Below are positions 1-6,043 of a stretch of 14,005 bases of DNA, in pieces. The position numbers and the translations under genes are program-made. Under the pieces are notes generated by a model. The model was given only the letters and a program-made list of their open reading frames with translations. It searched no databases and had not been told where the DNA came from. Origin of the DNA: PHAA01 sp964584415. GTDB lineage: Bacteria > Bacillota > Syntrophomonadia > Syntrophomonadales > Syntrophomonadaceae. The DNA lies in contig CAZOZX010000053.1 in NCBI GenBank assembly GCA_964584415.1, forward strand, positions 1-14,005. Reading direction: 5' to 3'. The first letter of the stretch is position 1; the number at the start of each line of letters is the position of its first letter.

Positions 1-291
1 TAAATAATATGAAACCTTATAGGGAGTGGAGTTACGAGTGTATATATAATAGATGTATTTAACTTTCTTTAATACTTTCTTTAGGCATGCCCGGGAAGCC
101 CAATCCGCCTGGGATTGAAGCCTCTGACCCCCGAACTATTGTTCATCTCTACCCCTGAACTATGGTTCGGTACACCCCTGTCCTATAGTTCACCCCTGAA
201 CTTTTGTTCTGTTGTTTATTTGGACACCACTGGTCCCGGTTGGGGATGGCGCGCAAAGATCCCTTAATGTTATTATTTTAATATCAATTAA
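1..291. other. Non-coding region with hairpin and tandem dyad repeats
   Basis: I see no gene with a credible start and ribosome binding site in this stretch. It is AT-rich at both ends with a GC-rich middle. A short frame open from the window edge to a TAA at 60-62 could be the tail of an upstream gene but is too short to support. The notable contents are a 6-bp hairpin at 101-117 (CAATCC, loop GCCTG, GGATTG) and the repeat array at 127-209, listed separately. A TATAAT at 45-50 has no acceptable -35 partner. Confidence 0.6.
127..209. repeat. Four tandem ACCCCTGAAC-N4-GTTC units
   Basis: Four degenerate direct repeats are visible. Each starts with ACCCCT (ACCCCC in unit 1) and continues into an inverted repeat. 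The dyads are GAAC-tatt-GTTC at 133-144, GAAC-tatg-GTTC at 157-168, a degraded GTCC-tata-GTTC at 180-191, and GAAC-tttt-GTTC at 198-209. Dyad starts are 24, 23 and 18 bp apart, so the units are not rigidly phased. The core GAAC-N4-GTTC is the half-site layout of the Gram-positive LexA (DinR) box, but the inner bases fit that consensus only partly. The other reading is a multi-repeat end of an IS21-like element. The repeats are seen directly; function is inference. Confidence 0.75.
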
Positions 292-1635
292 ATGATGGAG
301 CTGGTTACGTTGGCAAATTATATCCTGCGGTACTATTATTCTCTGAGAGATGATCTGGAACAGCAAGAAAACTTGATAAATGTTTTCAAACGTAATTCAC
401 TTGATCAAGTAAATAATGCCTCAGCTGCAGATTTTGACAACATAGGCCGATTTTATTTTACTCTTGCAGATGCTTCCGGCAAGATGGGTATACTGGGGGT
501 GAAAACTTCTGCCGATGAGACCTCATGGAATAGTGGCTGGGAGCTAATGCAGGCCTGGGAATCAGAAGCGAGTTTGGATGGCGACGATCTAATGGGCAGG
601 CTAACGGTACTGGTTAGCACCGATGACAACTGGCAGGCCTCACTGAATGCTATTGCACCGCTGCTGCCTTGCCGGGATAAAAAGCCATTGTTTTATTCAA
701 GCGGTGAGTTGATTCGCCTTCCTATAGACAAAAGAGATCATGAAGCCATCTACATGTATACCCCAACCAATTCACAACCTATATCGGTTCCTCTGCTAAT
801 TCGTAAGATGCCGATCATTCATGGACAGATGATCTATCTATATGAATTGAATAATCTTTTACGTGATCGTACCTCTACTATTAATGATGAAAAAGAAACC
901 CTGGAGAAAGAGTTAATACGCATCTTACATACCAAGCTGGTTATGAACCAGCCCTCTATGAATATTAGTGAAGAATTGGAACAGGATATTGAGGGATTGG
1001 CAACAGCCTATGCTAAATTGGTGGGCGACCGGAAATTGGTTGGGGATGGGGCCAAAAAGCTGGGCTCGAGAATCGACGACATGGAAAGAAGACTTTCGGG
1101 TGAACCTGCATTTTCCTCAAGTTCTGAAGAAATGGCCAAAATAATGATGCCTTATTATGAGCGCCGGGATGAATTAAATCAAACCTACCAGGAACTGGTT
1201 TTGGCTGAAAACAATTATCAGGCGGCCATTGAAGTAGTTCAGAGTAAAATCCAAGTTATCAACAGCAGAACTAACATATCTACTCAGGAGCAGATCAGGG
1301 AACTACTGAATATTAATACCGAAATGCAAAAGAAAAGCCTGGTCTACCAATATGCAGCAGGCTTGATCGAATTTATTGTATTAGCATATTACAGTCATAC
1401 GCTGTGGTCCCACCTGACTCATACCGCGGCGGAGATCATCCCCAGCTGGATTCAGTTTGTTATTCTTGTATTGTTCTCAGGCAACACCGTCATTTTGACC
1501 CATTATCTGGCTGAGCACGCCCAGGGTGATTTACATGTACGCGGCAAATTGATATTTACCGGAATAACTTTGGCCATAATCTGTGCCATTATTTTAACCG
1601 GTACTGTAAGAGCTCTGAATACAGCAGCCCATTAA
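292..1635 (+). CDS. Coiled-coil protein with C-terminal membrane anchor, unknown function
   Basis: I do not recognise this 447-residue protein. Numbered from the ATG at 292, residues 1-180 are mixed and probably globular. Residues about 190-345 are rich in E, K, Q and L with long helical, coiled-coil character, and include a short KLVGD-type duplication near 240-250. Residues about 352-372, 386-405 and 420-440 are hydrophobic and likely cross the membrane three times. No signal peptide is evident, so the N-terminal part probably faces the cytoplasm. The start is uncertain. An in-frame TAA (289-291) directly precedes ATG 292, which has no ribosome binding site. GGAG at 297-300 is well placed, 9 nt ahead of an in-frame TTG at 310, giving a 441-residue protein starting ANYILRYYYS after Met. 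It shares a stop-codon overlap with the convergent mini-ferritin. Confidence 0.8.
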   Translation: MMELVTLANYILRYYYSLRDDLEQQENLINVFKRNSLDQVNNASAADFDNIGRFYFTLADASGKMGILGVKTSADETSWNSGWELMQAWESEASLDGDDLMGRLTVLVSTDDNWQASLNAIAPLLPCRDKKPLFYSSGELIRLPIDKRDHEAIYMYTPTNSQPISVPLLIRKMPIIHGQMIYLYELNNLLRDRTSTINDEKETLEKELIRILHTKLVMNQPSMNISEELEQDIEGLATAYAKLVGDRKLVGDGAKKLGSRIDDMERRLSGEPAFSSSSEEMAKIMMPYYERRDELNQTYQELVLAENNYQAAIEVVQSKIQVINSRTNISTQEQIRELLNINTEMQKKSLVYQYAAGLIEFIVLAYYSHTLWSHLTHTAAEIIPSWIQFVILVLFSGNTVILTHYLAEHAQGDLHVRGKLIFTGITLAIICAIILTGTVRALNTAAH

Positions 1636-1820
1636 TCTACCAAAGATACCGATTTCAATCTCTCTTTTAGTCTCTTCAGATGCCCTTCTTCTTCTTTGGC
1701 TATTTGCTCCAGCATTAACCTGGTTTCCGGGTCCTCTACTTCCTGGGCTAAATTGCTGTAGCGATCCATTGCAGCTTTCTCGGCCTGGATCGATAATTCC
1801 AACGCTTCCTTCAATGTCAT
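1632..1820 (-). CDS. Two-helix ferritin-like / rubrerythrin-type mini-protein
   Basis: This 62-residue protein fits one half of a ferritin-like four-helix bundle. Helix 1 (about 4-27) carries Glu14 in an AEKAAMDRY context. Helix 2 (about 30-56) carries EEEGH, with Glu44 and His47. The Glu-to-Glu gap of 30 and Glu-to-His gap of 33 match the second half of rubrerythrin and, as I recall, the encapsulated ferritins (E32, E62, H65). A lone half must at least dimerise to build a di-iron site, so iron oxidation, storage or peroxide defence is inferred. No encapsulin gene is in the window and I see no clear cargo-loading tail. The frame extends to 1844, but AAGGAG (complement of 1830-1835) sits 9 nt before the ATG at 1818-1820, so I use that start. 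Its stop overlaps the stop of the convergent gene. Confidence 0.8.
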   Translation of the reverse strand: MTLKEALELSIQAEKAAMDRYSNLAQEVEDPETRLMLEQIAKEEEGHLKRLKERLKSVSLVD

Positions 1821-1862
1821 TTTAGCAGTCTCCTTCATAATCATCTTAGCGAATTATTTAAT

Positions 1863-1891
1863 ATATTAGCTAACTTGCCTGGCAACTGCAA
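1863..1891 (-). promoter_or_regulatory. Candidate sigma-A promoter for the mini-ferritin gene
   Basis: Read on the minus strand, TTGCAG (complement of 1886-1891) and TAATAT (complement of 1863-1868) are 17 nt apart. Each matches the consensus at about four of six positions. The predicted transcript would start near 1856 and leave a leader of about 35 nt before the ATG at 1820. The match is modest; placement is its main support. Confidence 0.35.
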
Positions 1892-1923
1892 TCATACAGG
1901 AATCATGCCACTGATTTTTGGGT

Positions 1924-1954
1924 TTGACCCGAAGGCTGCCGTATGTGATATAAT
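1924..1954 (+). promoter_or_regulatory. Extended -10 sigma-A promoter of the queuosine transporter gene
   Basis: A perfect TATAAT at 1949-1954 is preceded by TGA, giving the extended -10 form TGATATAAT (1946-1954). TTGACC at 1924-1929 is a good -35 but lies 19 nt away, slightly long; the TG extension typically makes up for that. Transcription should start near 1961, just ahead of the riboswitch at 1975. Confidence 0.7.
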
Positions 1955-1974
1955 TCTTGTGAAAAATTAATAAC

Positions 1975-2009
1975 AGCGGTCGCAGAACCACCCGCTTAAA
2001 AAAACAAGG
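1975..2009 (+). ncRNA. preQ1-I riboswitch controlling translation
   Basis: This compact aptamer senses the queuosine precursor preQ1. P1 is AGCGG (1975-1979) paired with CCGCT (1992-1996). The loop begins TCGCAG and ends in ACC. An A-rich tail (1997-2007) leads to AAGG at 2006-2009. From memory the loop and tail are nearly the same as in the Thermoanaerobacter tengcongensis preQ1-I aptamer (loop UCGCAG, tail ending ACAAGG). In that class the loop C residues pair with the tail G residues as P2 of an H-type pseudoknot. Here those tail bases are the start of the AAGGAGG ribosome binding site (2006-2012), 10 nt before ATG 2023. Ligand binding should therefore hide the site and shut off translation. 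The downstream gene is a queuosine-precursor transporter, which confirms the ligand class. Confidence 0.92.
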
Positions 2010-2022
2010 AGGAATTACTTTT

Positions 2023-2727
2023 ATGCAATCGAGGTCCGAACTCAGTGTTTCCACTTCTTATCTAGCTATTACCAGCCTATTTATCACCTGCTTACTCATC
2101 ACCAATATTGTCGCCGGACGCCTGGTCCAATTGGGCGGCATGACTCTTACTGCCGATTTGTTTCTGTTCCCGATCACCTATATTTTCGGGGATATATTAA
2201 CCGAAGTGTATGGATTTAAACGGGCCCGTCTAACCATATGGCTTGGTTTTGGAGCCAACCTATTGATGGCCCTGGTGTTTATGATCGTAGTAACCTTACC
2301 GAGTCCATCTTTCTGGGAATTTGAAAGCGCCTACACCACTGTACTTGGTTTTGCGCCGCGTATTGTCCTGGCATCACTATGCGCCTATTTTATGGGGGAA
2401 TTCACTAATTCGGCCATCCTTTCCCGCTTAAAAATAGTAACCGCAGGAAAATGGCTATGGACTCGTACCATTGGTTCTACCCTGGTGGGTCAGGGGGTGG
2501 ACACCCTGGTCTTTATGGGTATTGCCTTCGCTGGATTATATTCCACTGATATTTTTATGGGTATGGTATTCGTGCAATATGGATGGAAAGTTGCTTATGA
2601 GGTTCTGGCTACCCCGCTAACCTATGCCGTGGTCAGATTCCTCAAACAAAAAGAAGGTATTGATACCTACGACCATGGTGTGCACTATAATCCGTTTAAA
2701 TTAGCTCTAAGCTCTAATGGCGAATAA
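2023..2727 (+). CDS. yhhQ: Queuosine precursor transporter (YhhQ/QPTR, DUF165 family)
   Basis: This 234-residue integral membrane protein imports a queuine-type precursor (preQ0, preQ1 or queuine) used to modify the wobble base of GUN tRNAs. It has about six hydrophobic segments, near residues 13-32, 43-60, 70-92, 110-128, 155-172 and 178-205. Family-typical stretches are TADLFLFPITYIFGDILTEVYG (about 43-64, conserved acidic, Pro and Tyr-Gly positions) and WTRTIGSTLVGQGVDTLVF (about 146-164, polar residues inside a membrane helix). Length is normal for the family. The start is fixed by AAGGAGG at 2006-2012. The gene stands alone behind a strong promoter and a preQ1-I riboswitch, so it should be expressed when preQ1 is scarce. 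No queuosine synthesis genes are in view, so salvage is plausible but not shown. Confidence 0.93.
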   Translation: MQSRSELSVSTSYLAITSLFITCLLITNIVAGRLVQLGGMTLTADLFLFPITYIFGDILTEVYGFKRARLTIWLGFGANLLMALVFMIVVTLPSPSFWEFESAYTTVLGFAPRIVLASLCAYFMGEFTNSAILSRLKIVTAGKWLWTRTIGSTLVGQGVDTLVFMGIAFAGLYSTDIFMGMVFVQYGWKVAYEVLATPLTYAVVRFLKQKEGIDTYDHGVHYNPFKLALSSNGE

Positions 2728-2941
2728 TAGGTCTTGCCATCTTTGATGTGATATTATGGGTAAAATCAGGAAATGCAAACATTGGCCGTGAATACGTTCG
2801 CTGGACATGGGCAGGAGCCTGATGGTTAGGGACAGATACTGGGAATAATAAAGAAACACATCTATAGAAGTCTAAGGTAATGTTGCCTGATGCTTTTGGG
2901 TTATTGCTGTTATGCCACAAGAAAGGGGATTACGGAAAGAT

Positions 2942-4090
2942 ATGAACTTTTCGGATAACTACCCGATCAACCGTGAGAGACTGATTGAAAGTTTTCTGCG
3001 TATGGTCGAAGTCGGTTCAGTGTCTGGTCATGAAGGCCCATTTCGGGATTTCCTGCAGGCAGAATTTGCTCAGTTGGGGCTGGTTGGGCAAGAGGACGAT
3101 GCCGGCACCAGGTTGAGCGGGAATTCCGGCAATTATTTGGTTAAGATCCCTGGAACCATAGATAAACCGCCGCTGCTTTTAGCTGCGCACATGGATACGG
3201 TTGTACCCGGCAACAATATAAAAGCTGAAATTGTGGTAGATCAGGCAGAGGAATTGATTAAAAGCTCTGGTGACACCATTCTCGGGAGTGATGACAAAGC
3301 GGGTATAGCCGCATTATTGGAGGCGGTCAAGGTTATTCTGGAGCAAAAATTTGACCACCCTCCCCTGGAATTGCTGTTTACGGTGAGCGAAGAACAGGGT
3401 TTGCTCGGGATTAAGAACTTCGACTTCTCGGTCATTAAAGCCCCAAAGGGATATGTACTGGACAGCGGGGGCAATCCTGGTACTATCATTGTCAAATCCC
3501 CCTGCCAAAACGAGATAGAATACAAAGTATACGGTAAGGCCTCCCATGCCGGTATTAATCCTGAAGATGGCCATAATGCCATACATATTATGGCCCAGGC
3601 ATTAGCCAAGATGCCATCTGGACGGGTCGACCATGAGACTACCTGTAATTTTGGAATTATAGAGGGGGGACTGGCCCGTAATATAGTCCCGGCTTTTTGC
3701 CGGGTAAAAGGTGAAGCGCGCAGTCTGCAGCGGGCGAAACTTAATCTGTTAACCGAGGAATTGTGTGAGACTTTCAAGGCGGAGGTTATCAAGAACGGTG
3801 GCCGTCCCGAGGTTGATGTGGTTTTGCTTTATCCGGAGACAGCTTTGAATCCTGATGATGAAGTCGTAACCCTGGCGGTCAAGGCCGCTGAGAAAATAGG
3901 TATTATCGGAAAGCTGGAAGGTACAGGCGGCGGCAGTGACGCCAGCATTATAAATGGTGCCGGTATACCCTGCGCCAATCTGGGAATCGGAATGCAGAAA
4001 GTCCATACCGTGGACGAATTTATCACAACCAATGACCTGGTCAAGGATGCTGCCTGGATTCTCAGCATTATCAGGGAAGCAGCCCTCTAA
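2942..4090 (+). CDS. M20 family metallopeptidase, PepT-like tripeptidase
   Basis: This 382-residue cytoplasmic zinc aminopeptidase resembles peptidase T and its PepT-like relatives, which release N-terminal residues from tripeptides. Numbered from the ATG at 2942, the metal-site motifs are in order: AAHMDTV (His83, Asp85), GSDDKAG (Asp117/118), SEEQG (Glu150/151), LDSGG (Asp174) and KVHTVDE (His355). The lid/dimerisation domain lies between, about 185-295, with the usual SHAGINPEDGHNAI stretch. The frame also opens at ATG 2912, but that codon has no ribosome binding site, while AAGGGGA lies ahead of ATG 2942. Starting there also matches the usual family N-terminus (INRERLIESFL). Substrate cannot be told from the sequence; other di- or tripeptides are possible. 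It ends 11 bp from the convergent MciZ-like gene. Confidence 0.9.
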   Translation: MNFSDNYPINRERLIESFLRMVEVGSVSGHEGPFRDFLQAEFAQLGLVGQEDDAGTRLSGNSGNYLVKIPGTIDKPPLLLAAHMDTVVPGNNIKAEIVVDQAEELIKSSGDTILGSDDKAGIAALLEAVKVILEQKFDHPPLELLFTVSEEQGLLGIKNFDFSVIKAPKGYVLDSGGNPGTIIVKSPCQNEIEYKVYGKASHAGINPEDGHNAIHIMAQALAKMPSGRVDHETTCNFGIIEGGLARNIVPAFCRVKGEARSLQRAKLNLLTEELCETFKAEVIKNGGRPEVDVVLLYPETALNPDDEVVTLAVKAAEKIGIIGKLEGTGGGSDASIINGAGIPCANLGIGMQKVHTVDEFITTNDLVKDAAWILSIIREAAL

Positions 4091-4111
4091 AAAGCCAAGA
4101 CCTAGTTTTGG
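4089..4111 (-). terminator. Possible terminator of the MciZ-like gene
   Basis: On the minus strand CCAAAAC and GTCTTGG can pair around a TAG loop, which is the stop codon of the small gene. The stem has seven positions with one A-C mismatch and is followed by C and a run of five T. The T run overlaps the stop codon of the convergent peptidase gene. The stem is short, so efficiency is uncertain. Confidence 0.4.
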
Positions 4112-4227
4112 TGCAATCGGATAAACTCTTTGAGAGTGGTCTGGGGCGGATAATCAGCCATTAGGCCTAATAAATCCTGCCATGTGCCGGCAAAGAAGAA
4201 TCCCTTTTTATATACTAATAATTCCAT
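4102..4227 (-). CDS. mciZ: MciZ-like sporulation peptide, FtsZ inhibitor
   Basis: This 41-residue gene is easily missed by size filters. It begins MELLVYKKGFFFAG and ends LKEFIRLHQN. Compared with Bacillus subtilis MciZ (40 residues, recalled from memory) it shares Lys8-Gly9, an all-hydrophobic stretch at 10-13, Gly14, a Trp at 16 (17 in MciZ), Tyr26, and a closing K-E-F-I that matches K-D-W-I. MciZ binds FtsZ in the mother cell and blocks a second division ring during sporulation. Support is strong: GAGGTGA (complement of 4233-4239) lies 5 nt before the ATG, a sigma-E-type promoter lies just upstream, and nudF is the divergent neighbour. I recall mciZ also lying beside nudF in B. subtilis. 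The gene is clear; the function is by similarity of a very short sequence. Confidence 0.82.
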   Translation of the reverse strand: MELLVYKKGFFFAGTWQDLLGLMADYPPQTTLKEFIRLHQN

Positions 4228-4245
4228 CGTTATCACCTCAACCCA

Positions 4246-4275
4246 AGTGTATGCATTACCCGGAGGATATATTCA
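4246..4275 (-). promoter_or_regulatory. Sigma-E-type promoter of the MciZ-like gene
   Basis: Read on the minus strand, CATACACT (complement of 4246-4253) is a full match to the sigma-E -10 consensus CATACAMT. TGAATATA (complement of 4268-4275) matches the -35 consensus GKCATATT at five of eight positions. The 14-nt spacer is within the usual 13-15. Transcription would start near 4239, giving a leader of only about 12 nt that begins at the GAGGTGA ribosome binding site. The promoter overlaps the ribosome binding site region of the divergent nudF. Sigma-E is the early mother-cell factor, which fits an MciZ role. Confidence 0.7.
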
Positions 4276-4291
4276 GGAGGAGTGGAAATAA

Positions 4292-4822
4292 ATGGACTTA
4301 ACCGAAAGAACTCTAAGTTCTCAGCAGATTTATTCCGGTAAGATAGTTAAATTGCGGGTGGATACGGTCGAACTTCCTGATGGTCATGTGGGACAGCGTG
4401 AAGTAGTTGACCATTCTGGTGCGGTGGCTATCGTTGCCCTGCAGGATGATAATGAGATTATCCTGGTCAGACAGTATCGCAAGCCAGCCGAGAAGATCCT
4501 GCTTGAGATACCGGCCGGTACACTTGAGGAAAATGAAGAGCCTCTGGCATGTGCTAAGCGTGAGTTGGAAGAAGAAACCGGCCTTAAAGCTGAACACTGG
4601 CAAGAGATCCTGGGTTACTACAGCGCCCCCGGATTTACCAGTGAATTTCTGCATATTTACCTGGCTACCGGATTAACCGCTGGTGAAAACAAGCTTGACC
4701 ACGACGAATTCGTGGAGACTGTCACCATGTCATTGGATGAAGCCTACCAGAGCATATTTACCGGTCAAATTGCCGATGGCAAGAGCATAATAGGAATACA
4801 ATATGCCTATTCCCAAAAATAG
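4292..4822 (+). CDS. nudF: ADP-ribose pyrophosphatase (Nudix hydrolase)
   Basis: This 176-residue cytoplasmic enzyme hydrolyses ADP-ribose, and probably related ADP-sugars, to AMP and ribose 5-phosphate. The Nudix box G-x5-E-x7-REUxEExGU is complete: Gly76, Glu82, then Arg90-Glu91-Leu92-x-Glu94-Glu95-x-Gly97-Leu98, which holds the metal-binding glutamates. The preceding VRQYRKPAEKILLEIPAG (59-76) is the typical ADP-ribose pyrophosphatase lead-in, and APGFTSE (112-118) is the usual downstream substrate loop. Length is normal. AGGAGG at 4275-4280 precedes the ATG by 11 nt. The last 20 nt overlap the start of the EndoQ-like gene, implying co-transcription and coupling. Confidence 0.95.
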   Translation: MDLTERTLSSQQIYSGKIVKLRVDTVELPDGHVGQREVVDHSGAVAIVALQDDNEIILVRQYRKPAEKILLEIPAGTLEENEEPLACAKRELEEETGLKAEHWQEILGYYSAPGFTSEFLHIYLATGLTAGENKLDHDEFVETVTMSLDEAYQSIFTGQIADGKSIIGIQYAYSQK

Positions 4823-5981
4823 AATCTTTACTGCCGACCTTCACATCCACATTGGCTGGGCTAAGGGCAAACCGGTTAAGATTACCGCAGCCCGCGGCCT
4901 GACCCTGACCTCGATAATTTACCAGGATGCACCGCGTAAAGGTTTAGATATAGTTGGGGTGGCAGACAGCGCCACCATACCTGTCATGTCTGAAATTGAA
5001 GAAATGGTTCACAGCGGGGATCTCACTGAGCTTAGCCAGGGCGGGTTTATAGCTGCGAATGGAGTGCTGTTGATTACCGGTTCGGAAGTGGAGACCCGGG
5101 AGGGCATCCATGTAATTGTTTATCTTCCGGGTTTGGACTCATTGCGAATTTGGCAGCGGTATCTAAGCACCAGGGTCCGCAATATGGGATTGTCTACTCA
5201 AAAGGCGGATGCTTCGGTGGCCGAGATGCTTAATGTGTGTCAAGGATTAGAAGGGATCTTCTGCCTGGCACACGCCTTTACTCCGCATAAAGGTGCGTAT
5301 GGAGCCTGGGCCGATAAACTGGCCCGGCAAATGGGACCGTCTTACACGGATATTAAAGTGCTGGAGCTTGGCTTGAGTTCGGATACCTATTTAGCCGATA
5401 CGCTCAGTGAAACCTGCCATTTCACCTACTTGTCCAATTCGGATGCTCATTCCTCAATGAACATAGGACGGGAATTCAACCTTTTACATATGCACGATAA
5501 AAATTTTGCAGAATTATTTCTTTGCTTGAATGGACTGGGGGACCGGAGGGTAGCGGCCAATTACGGCCTGCATCCGCGGATGGGCAAATATCACCGCACT
5601 TACTGCCCGCTTTGTGACCATATCACCGCAGACGAGCCCCCGGTAACTTCCTGCCGTTTATGCGGCAACCCGCGAATCACGATGGGAGTGTTCGATCGGA
5701 TCGTAAGTATTCGTGATTATAATGAAAGCCGCAGTCCGGTTGGCCGACCCCCATATTATTATCGCATCCCCCTTAAGGATCTGCCTGGGGTGGGTCCGGC
5801 AGCTTATAACAAATTGCTGCAAGCCTTCGCTAATGAAATAAAGGTTATGGAGGAAGTCCCGATTGAAGCGATTGGGATGGTGGCCGGTGCCAAGATAGCA
5901 GCGGTCATTCAGTCTATGCGTTCCGGCCAGCTTAATATTGGAACTGGCGGAGGCGGTAAGTATGGTAAGATTTCGGTTTAA
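4803..5981 (+). CDS. Endonuclease Q-like PHP-domain DNA repair nuclease
   Basis: This 392-residue protein has the layout of endonuclease Q, which cuts 5' to deaminated bases (uracil, hypoxanthine, xanthine) and abasic sites. EndoQ is known mainly from Thermococcales and methanogens and from some Bacillus. A PHP domain holds metal-binding motifs: DLHIH (Asp12, His14, His16), GVADSA (about 52-57), TGSEVE (Glu95), IHV (His103), LAHAFTPHKG (His157, His162) and SNSDAHS (Asp214, His216). A zinc finger has Cys268-x2-Cys271 and Cys284-x2-Cys287. A helix-hairpin-helix-like LPGVGPAAYNKLL follows at 327-339, typical of non-specific DNA contact. AGGA at 4792-4795 lies 7 nt before the ATG, inside nudF. 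B. subtilis has relatives annotated only as PHP proteins, so exact activity is inferred. Confidence 0.88.
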   Translation: MPIPKNRIFTADLHIHIGWAKGKPVKITAARGLTLTSIIYQDAPRKGLDIVGVADSATIPVMSEIEEMVHSGDLTELSQGGFIAANGVLLITGSEVETREGIHVIVYLPGLDSLRIWQRYLSTRVRNMGLSTQKADASVAEMLNVCQGLEGIFCLAHAFTPHKGAYGAWADKLARQMGPSYTDIKVLELGLSSDTYLADTLSETCHFTYLSNSDAHSSMNIGREFNLLHMHDKNFAELFLCLNGLGDRRVAANYGLHPRMGKYHRTYCPLCDHITADEPPVTSCRLCGNPRITMGVFDRIVSIRDYNESRSPVGRPPYYYRIPLKDLPGVGPAAYNKLLQAFANEIKVMEEVPIEAIGMVAGAKIAAVIQSMRSGQLNIGTGGGGKYGKISV

Positions 5982-5982
5982 G

Positions 5983-6011
5983 CTGAAGATGACACCTTTT
6001 TTAATTATAAT
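5983..6011 (+). promoter_or_regulatory. Candidate promoter for the pyrophosphatase gene
   Basis: A perfect TATAAT at 6006-6011 has a weak CTGAAG at 5983-5988 exactly 17 nt upstream. It falls in the only sizeable gap between EndoQ and the pyrophosphatase gene. Transcription would start near 6018, about 25 nt before the TTG start. The weak -35 limits confidence. Confidence 0.4.
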
Positions 6012-6043
6012 GAATCTGGAGAGGAAAGAGGGAGGGACGCTTT

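Noticed and set aside
3..62. C-terminal fragment of an upstream gene at the window edge
   Set aside because: Nineteen open codons ending in TAA occur easily by chance in AT-rich DNA and no family is recognisable.
2714..2941. Possible small genes in the gap after the transporter, on either strand
   Set aside because: The 68-codon minus-strand frame has no convincing ribosome binding site and an odd composition, and the 18-codon plus-strand frame behind AGGAA is too short to support. No terminator or promoter was convincing either.
3241..3792. 183-codon minus-strand frame inside the peptidase gene
   Set aside because: It lies wholly opposite a well-supported M20 peptidase gene, has no recognisable domain and is a shadow of that coding sequence.
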